DNA from: an uncultured Pirellulaceae bacterium
GTDB taxonomy: Bacteria; Planctomycetota; Planctomycetia; Pirellulales; Pirellulaceae
Direction: 5' to 3'
Length of the DNA: 41,379 nt
Assembly: GCA_938010615.1 (NCBI GenBank)
Contig: CALLUY010000194.1
Coordinates: 1-41,379, forward strand
Positions 9,447 to 16,925 of this stretch are shown in pieces. Each line of letters opens with the position of its first letter. Position 1 is the stretch's first letter. The translations under genes and the position numbers were made by a program. The notes beneath the pieces were generated by a model. That model did no database searches, had not been told where the DNA came from, and saw nothing but the letters and a program-made list of their open reading frames with translations.

Positions 9447-11322
9447 CGTCAGAAGAATCCTCTGACGACGGCGTGGTTGTTGAAGGTGGTTCTGGCTCTG
9501 GTTGTTTTTCGCGAGGCGGCGTTTCGCCAGATTTGATCTTCGCCAATCGTTGCTTCGCCTCTTCGACAAACTTCCGAACTTCAGGATTAGTCGCCTTACT
9601 CATTGAGTCATACAATTCAATGATTGAGCCGTAAATCGCGGCAGCTTCAGTCGTGTCAGACTCGGCCGCACTTTTCAATGCGTAGCGGATACTCTTCAGG
9701 TTTGTTTTGGCCTGTTTGATCGCATCCTCGCGAATTTTCAAACGGAAACTTTTGGCGGCGTCAACGCAATCGCGGTCTCGATTCGATAGGTCCGGGTTCG
9801 GATCGTGAACCCGGACGAATGCATCCATTCGAATGTTTGCAGCCTCAAAATTGGCTTTCGCCAAATCAGCAATCTCCATGAACTGTCGTTCAATTTCGGT
9901 CAACAGTTCCGGGCCGGTCAATCTTGAGCGAGCTTCGAGCCTCTTCGAAAGTTGAGAATAGTACTTCGTGGCTTTGCCAAATTCGTGAATTCGTCGGACC
10001 GTCGCGATGCGTTCGTCGTCCGGATACGAAGTCATGAAGCTTTCCGTCTGCACCAACACCGATTGCGGACGCGACGATTGAATTTCAGTGTAGAGCTGAT
10101 CGGCGGAAGGAATTTTTTGTGATCGCGTGAACAGAAATGTCCCCAAGGCGACCACGCCCAAAAGCATCAGCAGCGTCGGCAGAATGCCCTTGCCATATTG
10201 TGACTCGATTGGATCGTCGTCATTAGAAAGCACGACTTCTCGGTCGGCTTGGCCAACTCGATTGTAAAAATCAGGACGCCCAACCTTTAGTTTTTTAGGT
10301 GGCTTACCAACAGGAAGAGGGCTTTCCTCCGCCACTGTTTTGTCGGCACGGGTCGGATGCTCAGGAGGCATGCTATCCCGTTTCTTGCTTGATGTTGAAT
10401 CGTCTTCGAAATGAGCGACCGTCGCCATGTCTCTGTCTAAGCGTTGAGTGTGACTTTCTTTGTCAATGTTCGACTTACGTCCCGTTTCCGCGGTCTTCGC
10501 TTCGCTGTGACCTTTGAGCGCAGTTTCGATGTCCGCAAGTTGATGACTTAGTGCGAGGGCCGTGGCGATTCTTCGCTCAGGTTTCTTCTCCATCAATTTC
10601 GCAATCAGGTTCTCCATTTCTTCGGGCACATTGGGAACCGCATTGCCAATTCGAGGAGCAGGAACACGCGTCAAATTTCGAAGCGACTCTTCGATTGAGT
10701 TGGCTGAAAAAGGCGGTCTTCCTGACATCAGCGTGTATAGCACAGCACCGAGGCTATATAGATCGCTGCGAAACGTTACGGTTTCACCTTTTGCTTGCTC
10801 GGGGCTCATGAAGTCCATCGTGCCGACGATGTTCTCGCCGGTGTTCTGACTGGAGCCGAAACTCTTGGCGATTCCAAAGTCAGTGATCTTTACCGAATTA
10901 AAATCGGTCATCAAAAGATTGCCGGGTTTGAGGTCCCGGTGGATGATGCCGCGATCGTGGGCGTGTCGCAAACCCTGACAAACATCTTTGGCGACTTGAA
11001 GGCATTCTCGCCAGTTGAATCGGTGACCTTTCTTTTGCATCTGAAACAGGCTGTTGCCTTCGATCAGCTCCATCGAAAAGAACAAATTGCCATCTTCTTG
11101 GCCATAGCTGATCAGCTTAACAATGTTGGGGTGATCCAATTTCAGAAGTGCCTGAATTTCTGATTCGAACCGACCGCGAAAGTGATCGTCGTTGCAATAA
11201 AAAGGCGAAAGGACCTTCACAGCGTGGAGTTCCCCCGTGTCGCGATGGCGTCCTCGGAAGACGGTTCCCATTCCGCCGCGGCCAAGCGTCCCCTCAAATT
11301 CGTATGGGCCGAGTTTTTTCAT
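9439..11322 (-). CDS. Membrane-anchored Hanks-type Ser/Thr protein kinase
   Basis: The 627-residue protein begins KKLGPYEFEGTLGRGGMGTV, so the glycine loop comes within the first 20 residues. The kinase domain has HAVKVLS (ATP-binding Lys), GIIHRDLKPGNLL (HRD at 128-130), ITDFGIAKSFG and VGTMDFMSPEQ. A charged linker with a DxDxxT-like stretch leads to one membrane segment at about 376-396 (LPTLLMLLGVVALGTFLF). An external helical region of about 220 residues follows and ends in an acidic Pro/Glu/Ser tail. The ATG at 11322 starts just before the domain; an upstream extension to 11421 has no family support. Its last codons overlap the fhcB start, so kinase and C1 enzyme are probably made from one mRNA. 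Confidence 0.92.
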   Translation of the reverse strand: MKKLGPYEFEGTLGRGGMGTVFRGRHRDTGELHAVKVLSPFYCNDDHFRGRFESEIQALLKLDHPNIVKLISYGQEDGNLFFSMELIEGNSLFQMQKKGHRFNWRECLQVAKDVCQGLRHAHDRGIIHRDLKPGNLLMTDFNSVKITDFGIAKSFGSSQNTGENIVGTMDFMSPEQAKGETVTFRSDLYSLGAVLYTLMSGRPPFSANSIEESLRNLTRVPAPRIGNAVPNVPEEMENLIAKLMEKKPERRIATALALSHQLADIETALKGHSEAKTAETGRKSNIDKESHTQRLDRDMATVAHFEDDSTSSKKRDSMPPEHPTRADKTVAEESPLPVGKPPKKLKVGRPDFYNRVGQADREVVLSNDDDPIESQYGKGILPTLLMLLGVVALGTFLFTRSQKIPSADQLYTEIQSSRPQSVLVQTESFMTSYPDDERIATVRRIHEFGKATKYYSQLSKRLEARSRLTGPELLTEIERQFMEIADLAKANFEAANIRMDAFVRVHDPNPDLSNRDRDCVDAAKSFRLKIREDAIKQAKTNLKSIRYALKSAAESDTTEAAAIYGSIIELYDSMSKATNPEVRKFVEEAKQRLAKIKSGETPPREKQPEPEPPSTTTPSSEDSSDDE

Positions 11323-11457
11323 TGGAGCTAGGGAATCTTGGAGCCGGGGAATCTTCAGGGGGCAATATTCGCCCTGATTGTAAACGCTACCGACGATACA
11401 CTCTACTGTCGTTAGACCCACTTCTGAAAATGTGATTTGTTGGAAAACTCAAAGTCG

Positions 11458-11994
11458 ATGGCAGATTCCGGGAAAACTCCACAACTTCATCCAGCAGCTT
11501 TGCCTCCGTCAGAGTTGCTTGCAGGCTGTGAGACTCAGCGGACACGTCGCGGCGGGCCCGGCGGGCAGCATCGAAACAAAACAGAGACCGCGATCGTGAT
11601 TACACATCGGGAGACTGGCGTCAGCGGGCAGGCCAGCGAACGTCGCAGTCAGCATGACAATCGAGAAGTTGCCTTGTTCCGACTTCGGTTAAACTTAGCG
11701 ATCGCAGTTCGAAGCAAAAAGGACGCTGCGGACGAGTCGCTGTTGCCGAGTGAACTTTGGCGTGGCCGAGTCATCGGCGGCAAGCTGCAGGTCAATGTGA
11801 GCCATTCAGATTTTCCGACGTTGGTCGCCGAAGCATTGGATTGGATTCTGGCTTACGAGTTCGATTTGGCGACTGCGGCCAAAAAGCTTGGTCTGTCAAC
11901 TTCGCAGTTGGTGAAGTTCCTGAAGCTCTGCCCAGAAGCTTGGCAAATGATTCAACAAAAACGGCACGCTCAAGGTTTGCCAAGATTGAAGTGA
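11458..11994 (+). CDS. Peptide chain release factor-like protein with GGQ domain (ArfB/RF-1 C-domain type)
   Basis: The 178-residue product carries the peptidyl-tRNA hydrolysis motif RRGGPGGQHRNKTETAIVI (GGQ at 35-37), followed by a basic region (ASERRSQHDNREVALFRLR). This is the catalytic domain of class I release factors. The codon-recognition domains are absent, so a ribosome-rescue role like that of ArfB is plausible. The C-terminal part (residues about 105-178) is a separate helical segment with a DLATAAKKLGLSTSQLVKFLK helix-turn-helix-like look, which differs from the basic tail of ArfB. ATG 11458 is preferred; a TTG at 11437 would add seven residues. It is divergent from the kinase gene and convergent with the lipoate-ligase-like gene, with a MITE-like element immediately after its stop. 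Confidence 0.82.
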   Translation: MADSGKTPQLHPAALPPSELLAGCETQRTRRGGPGGQHRNKTETAIVITHRETGVSGQASERRSQHDNREVALFRLRLNLAIAVRSKKDAADESLLPSELWRGRVIGGKLQVNVSHSDFPTLVAEALDWILAYEFDLATAAKKLGLSTSQLVKFLKLCPEAWQMIQQKRHAQGLPRLK

Positions 11995-11996
11995 CC

Positions 11997-12104
11997 TAGT
12001 GCCGCGTCTAGTTTCAGAACTGGGGTTGGCGACTCAATTTGACTCTGAAAAACAAATGCGAGTTCGAAGTGCCAACTCCAAAATCAATGCTCGACGCGGC
12101 ACTA
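11997..12104. repeat. 108-bp MITE-like palindromic element, copy 1
   Basis: The element runs from TAGTGCCGCGTC to GACGCGGCACTA, a perfect 12-bp terminal inverted repeat in which the outer TA could be a duplicated target. Inner segments also pair (TGGGGTTGGC with GCCAACTCCA, then ACTC and ATTTG arms), so nearly the whole element can fold into one long imperfect hairpin. A second copy lies at 30778-30884, with about 17 differences over 108 columns in my hand alignment. It fills the gap between two convergent genes: it begins two bases after the stop of the release-factor-like gene, and its last three bases are the stop codon of the minus-strand ligase-like gene. No ORF within. Confidence 0.85.
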
Positions 12105-12866
12105 ACGTTTTTCAAGCCATTGCGCCGAACCGAATTTTTTGGTCTCGATTTCGTGAGCGCGGGTTTGCTCATTGGTAGAGGTTTCGTCGGCAACGAATGT
12201 GATGCCCAGTGTTTCCTCCAACCGTTGGCGAACACCGTCGATCAAGCATTGAACATCAACTTCGACGCCGCTTTGTTCCTTCAATCCCGGAAGCTCCGGA
12301 GCAAACTCGGATTTGGAAAGCAGCAAGCTTCCGTGTTGGATCAGAGTGTTCTTCAGGCGGCGTTGAGCGCTACCGCCGACTTTTGCTCCGTCGCAAATCA
12401 GGTCACCGACGGCTCGGCGTTGAAAGCAGAGAAACGGATCGTCTTTGGAAGCCTTCACGGTTTCGTCCGCTGTTGCTTCGTAAAGCGATACCGCAATGCC
12501 CTGCTCCGCCAACGATTTTCGGATGGCGTGATGCACGATGTCGTACAAGTCCACACTTGCTTTCGCGATCGTTCCTGCGGTCGCAACGCAAAGGCTATAA
12601 GTCAGTTCGTCGTCATGAACAATCGCTCCACCGCCGGATGCTCTTCTGACGATTGGGCAATCTATGCTGGGTGAATGCGAATCGCGGTTCTTCGCTTTTT
12701 GGAAATAGCCCAACGACAAGGTCGCTGGTGTCCAGCGATAGAATCGCAAAGTGGTTTGGCCTGAGACGGCGGTCGATTCAAGGATCGCTTGATCGATCGA
12801 CATATTGATCGCTCCAGCCATCGCCGGATGGATGATAAGACGGCCAGTTTTTGATGCGGATGACAT
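12102..12866 (-). CDS. Lipoate-protein ligase A / octanoyltransferase (LipM-like) family protein
   Basis: The 254-residue product belongs to the biotin/lipoate protein ligase family that attaches lipoate or octanoate to carrier domains of 2-oxoacid dehydrogenases and GcvH. Seen are VRRASGGGAIVHDDELTYSL (substrate loop, residues 73-92), DLICDGAKVGGSAQRR with Lys162, and IQHGSLLL. Cys147 in PFLCFQRR aligns with the catalytic Cys of LipM-type octanoyltransferases, so transfer from octanoyl-ACP is at least as likely as ATP-dependent lipoate ligation. It is a stand-alone gene here. Its TAG stop codon is formed by the edge of the adjacent MITE-like element, so the original C-terminus may have been changed slightly. 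Confidence 0.85.
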   Translation of the reverse strand: MSSASKTGRLIIHPAMAGAINMSIDQAILESTAVSGQTTLRFYRWTPATLSLGYFQKAKNRDSHSPSIDCPIVRRASGGGAIVHDDELTYSLCVATAGTIAKASVDLYDIVHHAIRKSLAEQGIAVSLYEATADETVKASKDDPFLCFQRRAVGDLICDGAKVGGSAQRRLKNTLIQHGSLLLSKSEFAPELPGLKEQSGVEVDVQCLIDGVRQRLEETLGITFVADETSTNEQTRAHEIETKKFGSAQWLEKR

Positions 12867-13119
12867 GAGAGCGAGTTTCTAAACACCTTTTCCACGTTCG
12901 ACGAGTCACAAGTTGAATCGTTACGAACGTTTCTGATTCTCCAAACAAATCGATCGGAACGCCAGAGGCTAACGCAGACGTTGAGTTTACCGCTCGAAAC
13001 TTTCAGGTAAGGAACGTCACTCGAAACCGGTGGCTGAAATCAGATTTTCGCACTGGGAATGCAAGGCATCAATGTTACTTTGGCGGCACGAAGATTTACC
13101 AAAAAGGAATTTGAAAAAG

Positions 13120-13938
13120 ATGCCAGAAACCAAGTCTCCCGCTAACGAAGTTTCCATTTCCGACGAAACGATCCAGCAATCCAAGCCCTTCATTGGCCAA
13201 TGGAATGGCTTGATCAGCACCACCAACTGGGACAAGGGAGAGATTATCTCCAAGTGGCGTGCGTCACTGAAGAAAGCTGACGCTTCGGTTAATGAGTACT
13301 CTGACGAAGCGTGGTGCCAATTGGTTGGCGGCGTGACGCCACAGCACGTTGGTCGACTCCGTCGTACGTTTGATCGGTTCGGTAAGGACTTCAAGGAATA
13401 TGAAGGGCTCTACTGGAGTCACTTCTATGCGTCGCTCGATTGGGACGATGCAGAAATGTGGCTTGAGGGTGCGATTCAAAACAAATGGTCGATCTCGCAG
13501 ATGCGACATCAGCGTTGGGAGACGCTCGGCAGCGACCCGAACGACCAGCCGCGAGCCAGCGATGTCGTTGCCACGGAGCTGGCAGAAGAATCACAGACAC
13601 TTGCTTTGTCGGAACAGAATCGTAAGAGCGATCCGAACTACGTTGAAGGTCCAGTGCACGAGGGACCAGACTTTGGCGACGAAGATAGCGGTAAGGATTC
13701 GAAGTCTTCCAAGGGAGATGGCGTCGCGACGCTGTCCGACGAAGATTCAGAGGTCGAAGAGTTCATCGCCAAGCCATTCGAGTCATTCACCGATTTGCCG
13801 GAGGACGTTTTGGATGCCTTGAACGCTTTCAAGATTGCGATCATCACTCACAAAACTGCAGAGTGGGAAGAAGTTTCCCGCGACGACATGATGGATCTTC
13901 TTGATGCGTTGAAGCAACTGGTTCGTACGACGACGTAG
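13120..13938 (+). CDS. Conserved-looking protein of unknown function with acidic linker
   Basis: The 272-residue product starts at ATG 13120, with an AAGGA about 13 bases upstream. The N-terminal 140 residues are rich in Trp and aromatic residues (FIGQWNGLISTTNWDKGEII, EGLYWSHFYASLDWDDAEMW) and look like a folded helical domain. Residues about 140-225 are a low-complexity acidic Ser/Asp/Glu/Lys linker (DEDSGKDSKSSKGDG), and the C-terminal 50 residues form a helical domain (LPEDVLDALNAFKIAIITH). No signal peptide or membrane segment is visible. The domain-linker-helix design could suit a scaffold or nucleic-acid-associated protein, but I recognise no family and do not assign one. Confidence 0.75.
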   Translation: MPETKSPANEVSISDETIQQSKPFIGQWNGLISTTNWDKGEIISKWRASLKKADASVNEYSDEAWCQLVGGVTPQHVGRLRRTFDRFGKDFKEYEGLYWSHFYASLDWDDAEMWLEGAIQNKWSISQMRHQRWETLGSDPNDQPRASDVVATELAEESQTLALSEQNRKSDPNYVEGPVHEGPDFGDEDSGKDSKSSKGDGVATLSDEDSEVEEFIAKPFESFTDLPEDVLDALNAFKIAIITHKTAEWEEVSRDDMMDLLDALKQLVRTTT

Positions 13939-13962
13939 TGGACCAGCAGAATTGCGAAGCCT

Positions 13963-14607
13963 TCACTTTTGTTCCAAACTTCGCCACATGTACCAACTGG
14001 CGATCGAAGCATACGGTCGCCAAGGCTCTGCGATTGACTCCATCTCTTTCTTGTTGGGTAGCTCGCTCAGCCCATACACATTCTTTACTGCGGTTTTGAC
14101 ACCAAGATCGTCCACCGGCAAGACATCCAGTCTCGCCAGCGAAAAGATCAAAAACATTTGAGCCGTCCAACGGCCGATGCCTTTCACTTGAATTAACGAT
14201 TCGATGATTGCTTCGTCATCAAGTTTGTTGATTGTAGCCAGATCGATATCACCGTCGACGACATGTTGCGACAGCGATTGGATGTAGTTGGCTTTCTGCC
14301 GCGATAGGCCGACGGCTCGAAGTTCATCGACCGAGAAGTTCAGGATGGTTTCTGCGCAGTAAAGCTGACCACGTTTGGGTGTTGTCTTGCGATTATCCTT
14401 GATCGCCGTTTCCAAGCGTCCTTTGATCGCAGTTGCCGCTGCGGTAGCGATCTGTTGCGAGACGATTGAACTTACGAGCGTCCCAAATCGATCCCGCCGT
14501 GCTTTGGTTGTGAATGGGCCAACGGCTTTGATGATGGCCGCTAGTTTCGGATCGCATTTACGAAGGTGGAGCCTGGCGGATTTGATGTGTTGTGCAGAGA
14601 AGGACAT
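13963..14607 (-). CDS. DNA-3-methyladenine glycosylase II-like (AlkA/HhH-GPD family)
   Basis: The 214-residue product is a helix-hairpin-helix DNA glycosylase that removes alkylated bases to start base excision repair. It shows SSIVSQQIATAAA (residues 46-58), the hairpin IQVKGIGRWTAQMFLIF (139-155) and the catalytic Asp region VLPVDDLGV (D166/D167). It lacks the N-terminal beta domain of E. coli AlkA and the Fe-S Cys cluster of Nth/MutY, placing it with short AlkA-like enzymes. It converges with the unknown 272-residue gene, with 24 bases between stops. Confidence 0.9.
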   Translation of the reverse strand: MSFSAQHIKSARLHLRKCDPKLAAIIKAVGPFTTKARRDRFGTLVSSIVSQQIATAAATAIKGRLETAIKDNRKTTPKRGQLYCAETILNFSVDELRAVGLSRQKANYIQSLSQHVVDGDIDLATINKLDDEAIIESLIQVKGIGRWTAQMFLIFSLARLDVLPVDDLGVKTAVKNVYGLSELPNKKEMESIAEPWRPYASIASWYMWRSLEQK

Positions 14608-14639
14608 TCAGTTATCGCGGAAAATGGTGAGCAGATTTA

Positions 14640-14985
14640 CCAATACAAGCTCGAAACGCAAGCTTTGAAGTTGCAGTTTAGTGCGGAAAGCACGGCATGT
14701 ATTAGCCATGGACGCAAGTCCATGGAAACGGTGACGCATTAATCGGCAGTCCTGAAAGGACGACAGGGAAATCCGGTAGTGCAAAGCTTGGCTCCTGCCG
14801 TGCCTTAGGCACTCTTGGCCAATTCACTAACCCTAACCACTAACCACGGACTTGCGTCCATGGCTACAAAATGTCGTCACTTCGTGACTGGAAGTGTGCA
14901 ACTTCAAAACGCGCAAGCGAGTGAATCGACGGGCCGCCAAGCTATTCACTCGCTTTCGGGCTTGGAGTGTTGTGAGCCAGCAACA
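14640..14985. repeat. Cluster of palindromic intergenic repeats upstream of the PaaK-like gene
   Basis: The 381 bases between the glycosylase and the PaaK-like gene hold no gene. A KPDAQAR-type copy lies at 14642-14676. AGCCATGGACGCAAGTCC near 14703 is repeated in inverse orientation near 14847-14865, giving a long-range hairpin about 160 bases across. A short AGTCCTGAAAGGAC palindrome lies inside it. At 14894-14975 CAAGCGAGTGAAT faces ATTCACTCGCTTTCGGGCTTG across a short loop. Reading the downstream frame back through these repeats creates a false N-terminal extension. Confidence 0.7.
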
Positions 14986-14988
14986 GGC

Positions 14989-16308
14989 ATGTCCGTGCGA
15001 GCCAGTTCCGAATATCATAAACGTATGTGGCAACTCGAACGAACTGATTTTGAACAACGCAAGAAGATTCTGGCTCAGGATCGAGCGACATTCGCGGCAG
15101 CCAAAATTGAACGGGTGCTCGCTTTCACCAGTCTCGTTCGCCAAAAGAACGCATTCTTTCAATCGCGACTTCAGCCTATCGGCGAAGTTTCGAACCTGAA
15201 TGATTACGCGAAAATTCCTCTGCTGCGAAAGCCCGACCTGATCGGTGAAAACGGTTACGCCGCGAATCTTACTTTCGAGCCAACTCAATACAGTCGCTTT
15301 CACCGAACGTCCGGAACAACAGGACGACCTCTGGCAGTTGTCGATACGGCCGAAGATTGGCAATGGTGGATGGAGGCTTGGCAATACGTTCTCGATTCCG
15401 GACACGTCGGCGCGAAAGATCATGTCTTGATGGCGTTTAGCTTTGGGCCGTTCGTCGGATTTTGGTCGGCGTTTGATGCGGCGGTTGAAAGAGGATGTCT
15501 CGTGATTCCGACGGGAGCCTTGAGCACCGAAGCCCGACTGGATCTGATTCAGTCGTCCAAGGCAACTGTGCTGTTTTGCACCCCAAGCTACGCGTTGCAT
15601 TTGGCTCAAGTTGCCGAAGAGAAAAAAATTCGCTTACCCGAGACTGCGGTCGAAAGAATCATCGTCGCCGGGGAGCCGGGTGGATCAGTCGCAGAAATCC
15701 GCAATCGAATCGAATCAAATTGGGGGGCATCCGTCGTCGATCACGCCGGGGCAACGGAAGTTGGCCCCTGGGGATTCGCGGACTCCGATGGAACCGGATT
15801 GTTCGTGAACGAGTCCCAGTTCTATCCTGAGTTTTTAGATGTTGACTCGGATGAGCTGTTGGATTCCTGCTCTCCAATGAGTGAAGGGAAAATCTGTCAA
15901 CTTGTGCTGACGACGATTGGGCGACTTGGCTGTCCGGTTCTTCGCTACGTGACGGGTGATCTTGTTCGACCAACTTGGAAAAAGGATTCGCCGTTTGTAT
16001 TTCTGGACGGCGGTGTGCTCGGGCGGGCTGATGATATGATGATCATTCGAGGCGTCAACGTTTTTCCAACGGCCGTCGAAAAAATTCTGCGAGGCTTCGA
16101 CGAAGTTGAAGAATTTCAATTGATTGCTTGGCGAGACGGTCAGATGGATCAGTTGAAGATTCGCGTCGAAGATCGGCTGAATCAGCCAAAACGAATCGCA
16201 AATGAAATTCAGTTGCGACTTGGTTTACGAGTCGAAGTAGAAGTCGTCGAAGCGGGCTCGTTGCCCCGTTTTGAGATGAAGGGCAAACGATTTTTGGACC
16301 AGCGATAA
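14989..16308 (+). CDS. Phenylacetate-CoA ligase (PaaK)-like adenylate-forming enzyme
   Basis: The 439-residue product has the ANL-superfamily motifs: FHRTSGTTGRPLAV (P-loop, from about residue 104), DHAGATEVGPWGF, RYVTGDLVRP and LGRADDMMIIRGVNVFPTAVE. It should activate a carboxylic acid, probably aromatic, with ATP and then form a CoA thioester. Its length fits PaaK (about 430). I place the start at ATG 14989, since sequence before it is repeat DNA; ATG 15025 (MWQLERTDF) is also possible. The stop overlaps the start of the DUF971 gene (TAATG), so the two are coupled. No paa ring-hydroxylase genes are near, so the substrate is open. Confidence 0.88.
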   Translation: MSVRASSEYHKRMWQLERTDFEQRKKILAQDRATFAAAKIERVLAFTSLVRQKNAFFQSRLQPIGEVSNLNDYAKIPLLRKPDLIGENGYAANLTFEPTQYSRFHRTSGTTGRPLAVVDTAEDWQWWMEAWQYVLDSGHVGAKDHVLMAFSFGPFVGFWSAFDAAVERGCLVIPTGALSTEARLDLIQSSKATVLFCTPSYALHLAQVAEEKKIRLPETAVERIIVAGEPGGSVAEIRNRIESNWGASVVDHAGATEVGPWGFADSDGTGLFVNESQFYPEFLDVDSDELLDSCSPMSEGKICQLVLTTIGRLGCPVLRYVTGDLVRPTWKKDSPFVFLDGGVLGRADDMMIIRGVNVFPTAVEKILRGFDEVEEFQLIAWRDGQMDQLKIRVEDRLNQPKRIANEIQLRLGLRVEVEVVEAGSLPRFEMKGKRFLDQR

Positions 16309-16646
16309 TGTTGCATCCCGTTGAACTTGAGAAAACAGAAGCTCGCAGTCTCGTGATTGTCTGGAACGATGACGTTCGCCATGAGATCCCGTTTTCAGCT
16401 TTGCGCAAAGGTTGTCACTGCGCTCATTGCAACGAAGAGCGAATCAACCCTAAGCCCAAACCGCCAGCGAACCAATTGAATGTACTGTCGGCGGCCGAAG
16501 CACGGCCATTGGATATTGAAGTCATGCATCCGGTAGGCAACTACGCCTACAACATTCACTTCTCCGACGGTCACCAAGCCGGAATCTACACGTTTGACTT
16601 GCTGCGACAGATCGGCGACGCAGCCGAAGATCATGCAAAAAAGTAA
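16308..16646 (+). CDS. DUF971 domain protein (gamma-butyrobetaine hydroxylase N-domain-like)
   Basis: The 112-residue product is a single DUF971 domain, the module found at the N-terminus of gamma-butyrobetaine hydroxylase and as stand-alone bacterial proteins near Fe-S or molybdenum cofactor genes. It shows ARSLVIVWNDDVRHEIPF, the Cys cluster KGCHCAHCNEE (Cys 36, 38, 41), PVGNYAYNIHFSDGHQAGIY and the ending FDLLRQIG. The Cys/His set may bind zinc or iron. It overlaps the PaaK-like gene by one base and is followed by a hairpin repeat. Confidence 0.85.
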   Translation: MLHPVELEKTEARSLVIVWNDDVRHEIPFSALRKGCHCAHCNEERINPKPKPPANQLNVLSAAEARPLDIEVMHPVGNYAYNIHFSDGHQAGIYTFDLLRQIGDAAEDHAKK

Positions 16647-16660
16647 ACGTAGCAGAACTC

Positions 16661-16710
16661 GTCAAGCCTTCCGAAGCCTTGGCGAAAACCCGGAAGTCTT
16701 GACGACTTCC
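16661..16710. repeat. Overlapping hairpins downstream of the DUF971 gene
   Basis: GTCAAGCCTTCCG (16661-16673) pairs with CGGAAGTCTTGAC (16691-16703) with one mismatch. GGAAGTC (16692-16698) also pairs perfectly with GACTTCC (16704-16710), so two hairpins compete. It resembles the CGTCAAG-type palindromic repeats hinted at again near 33200. It may end the PaaK-DUF971 transcript, but no T-run follows. The rest of 16711-16925 holds no recognised feature. Confidence 0.5.
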
Positions 16711-16925
16711 GCCGCTTGCTAAATGAGCTTCAATGAACCGTGGAGATTATGTGCGAAGACTGAAACCGCTAGCAGTCTTGTGCTTTAGTTTCAAGCTGTG
16801 CGTTCCAGCAGTCCCGCAGCTAAAGCTGCCAAAGCACCCGGTCGAACTGTCCGGATAGGTCTGTGCGTTTTTTCGCCAGCATCATTAAATTCGACAGGGC
16901 GAACTCTAGGAGTTGCTCAAGCTCA

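Noticed and set aside
9447..9569. N-terminal extension of FhcB rich in Arg and Gln
   Set aside because: It lies inside the kinase coding region in another frame; the ATG at 9446 gives the conserved Cys cluster directly after the start.
12039..12674. 211-codon plus-strand frame antisense to the lipoate/octanoate transferase
   Set aside because: The minus-strand gene has a complete set of family motifs; this frame has none and starts inside the MITE-like element.
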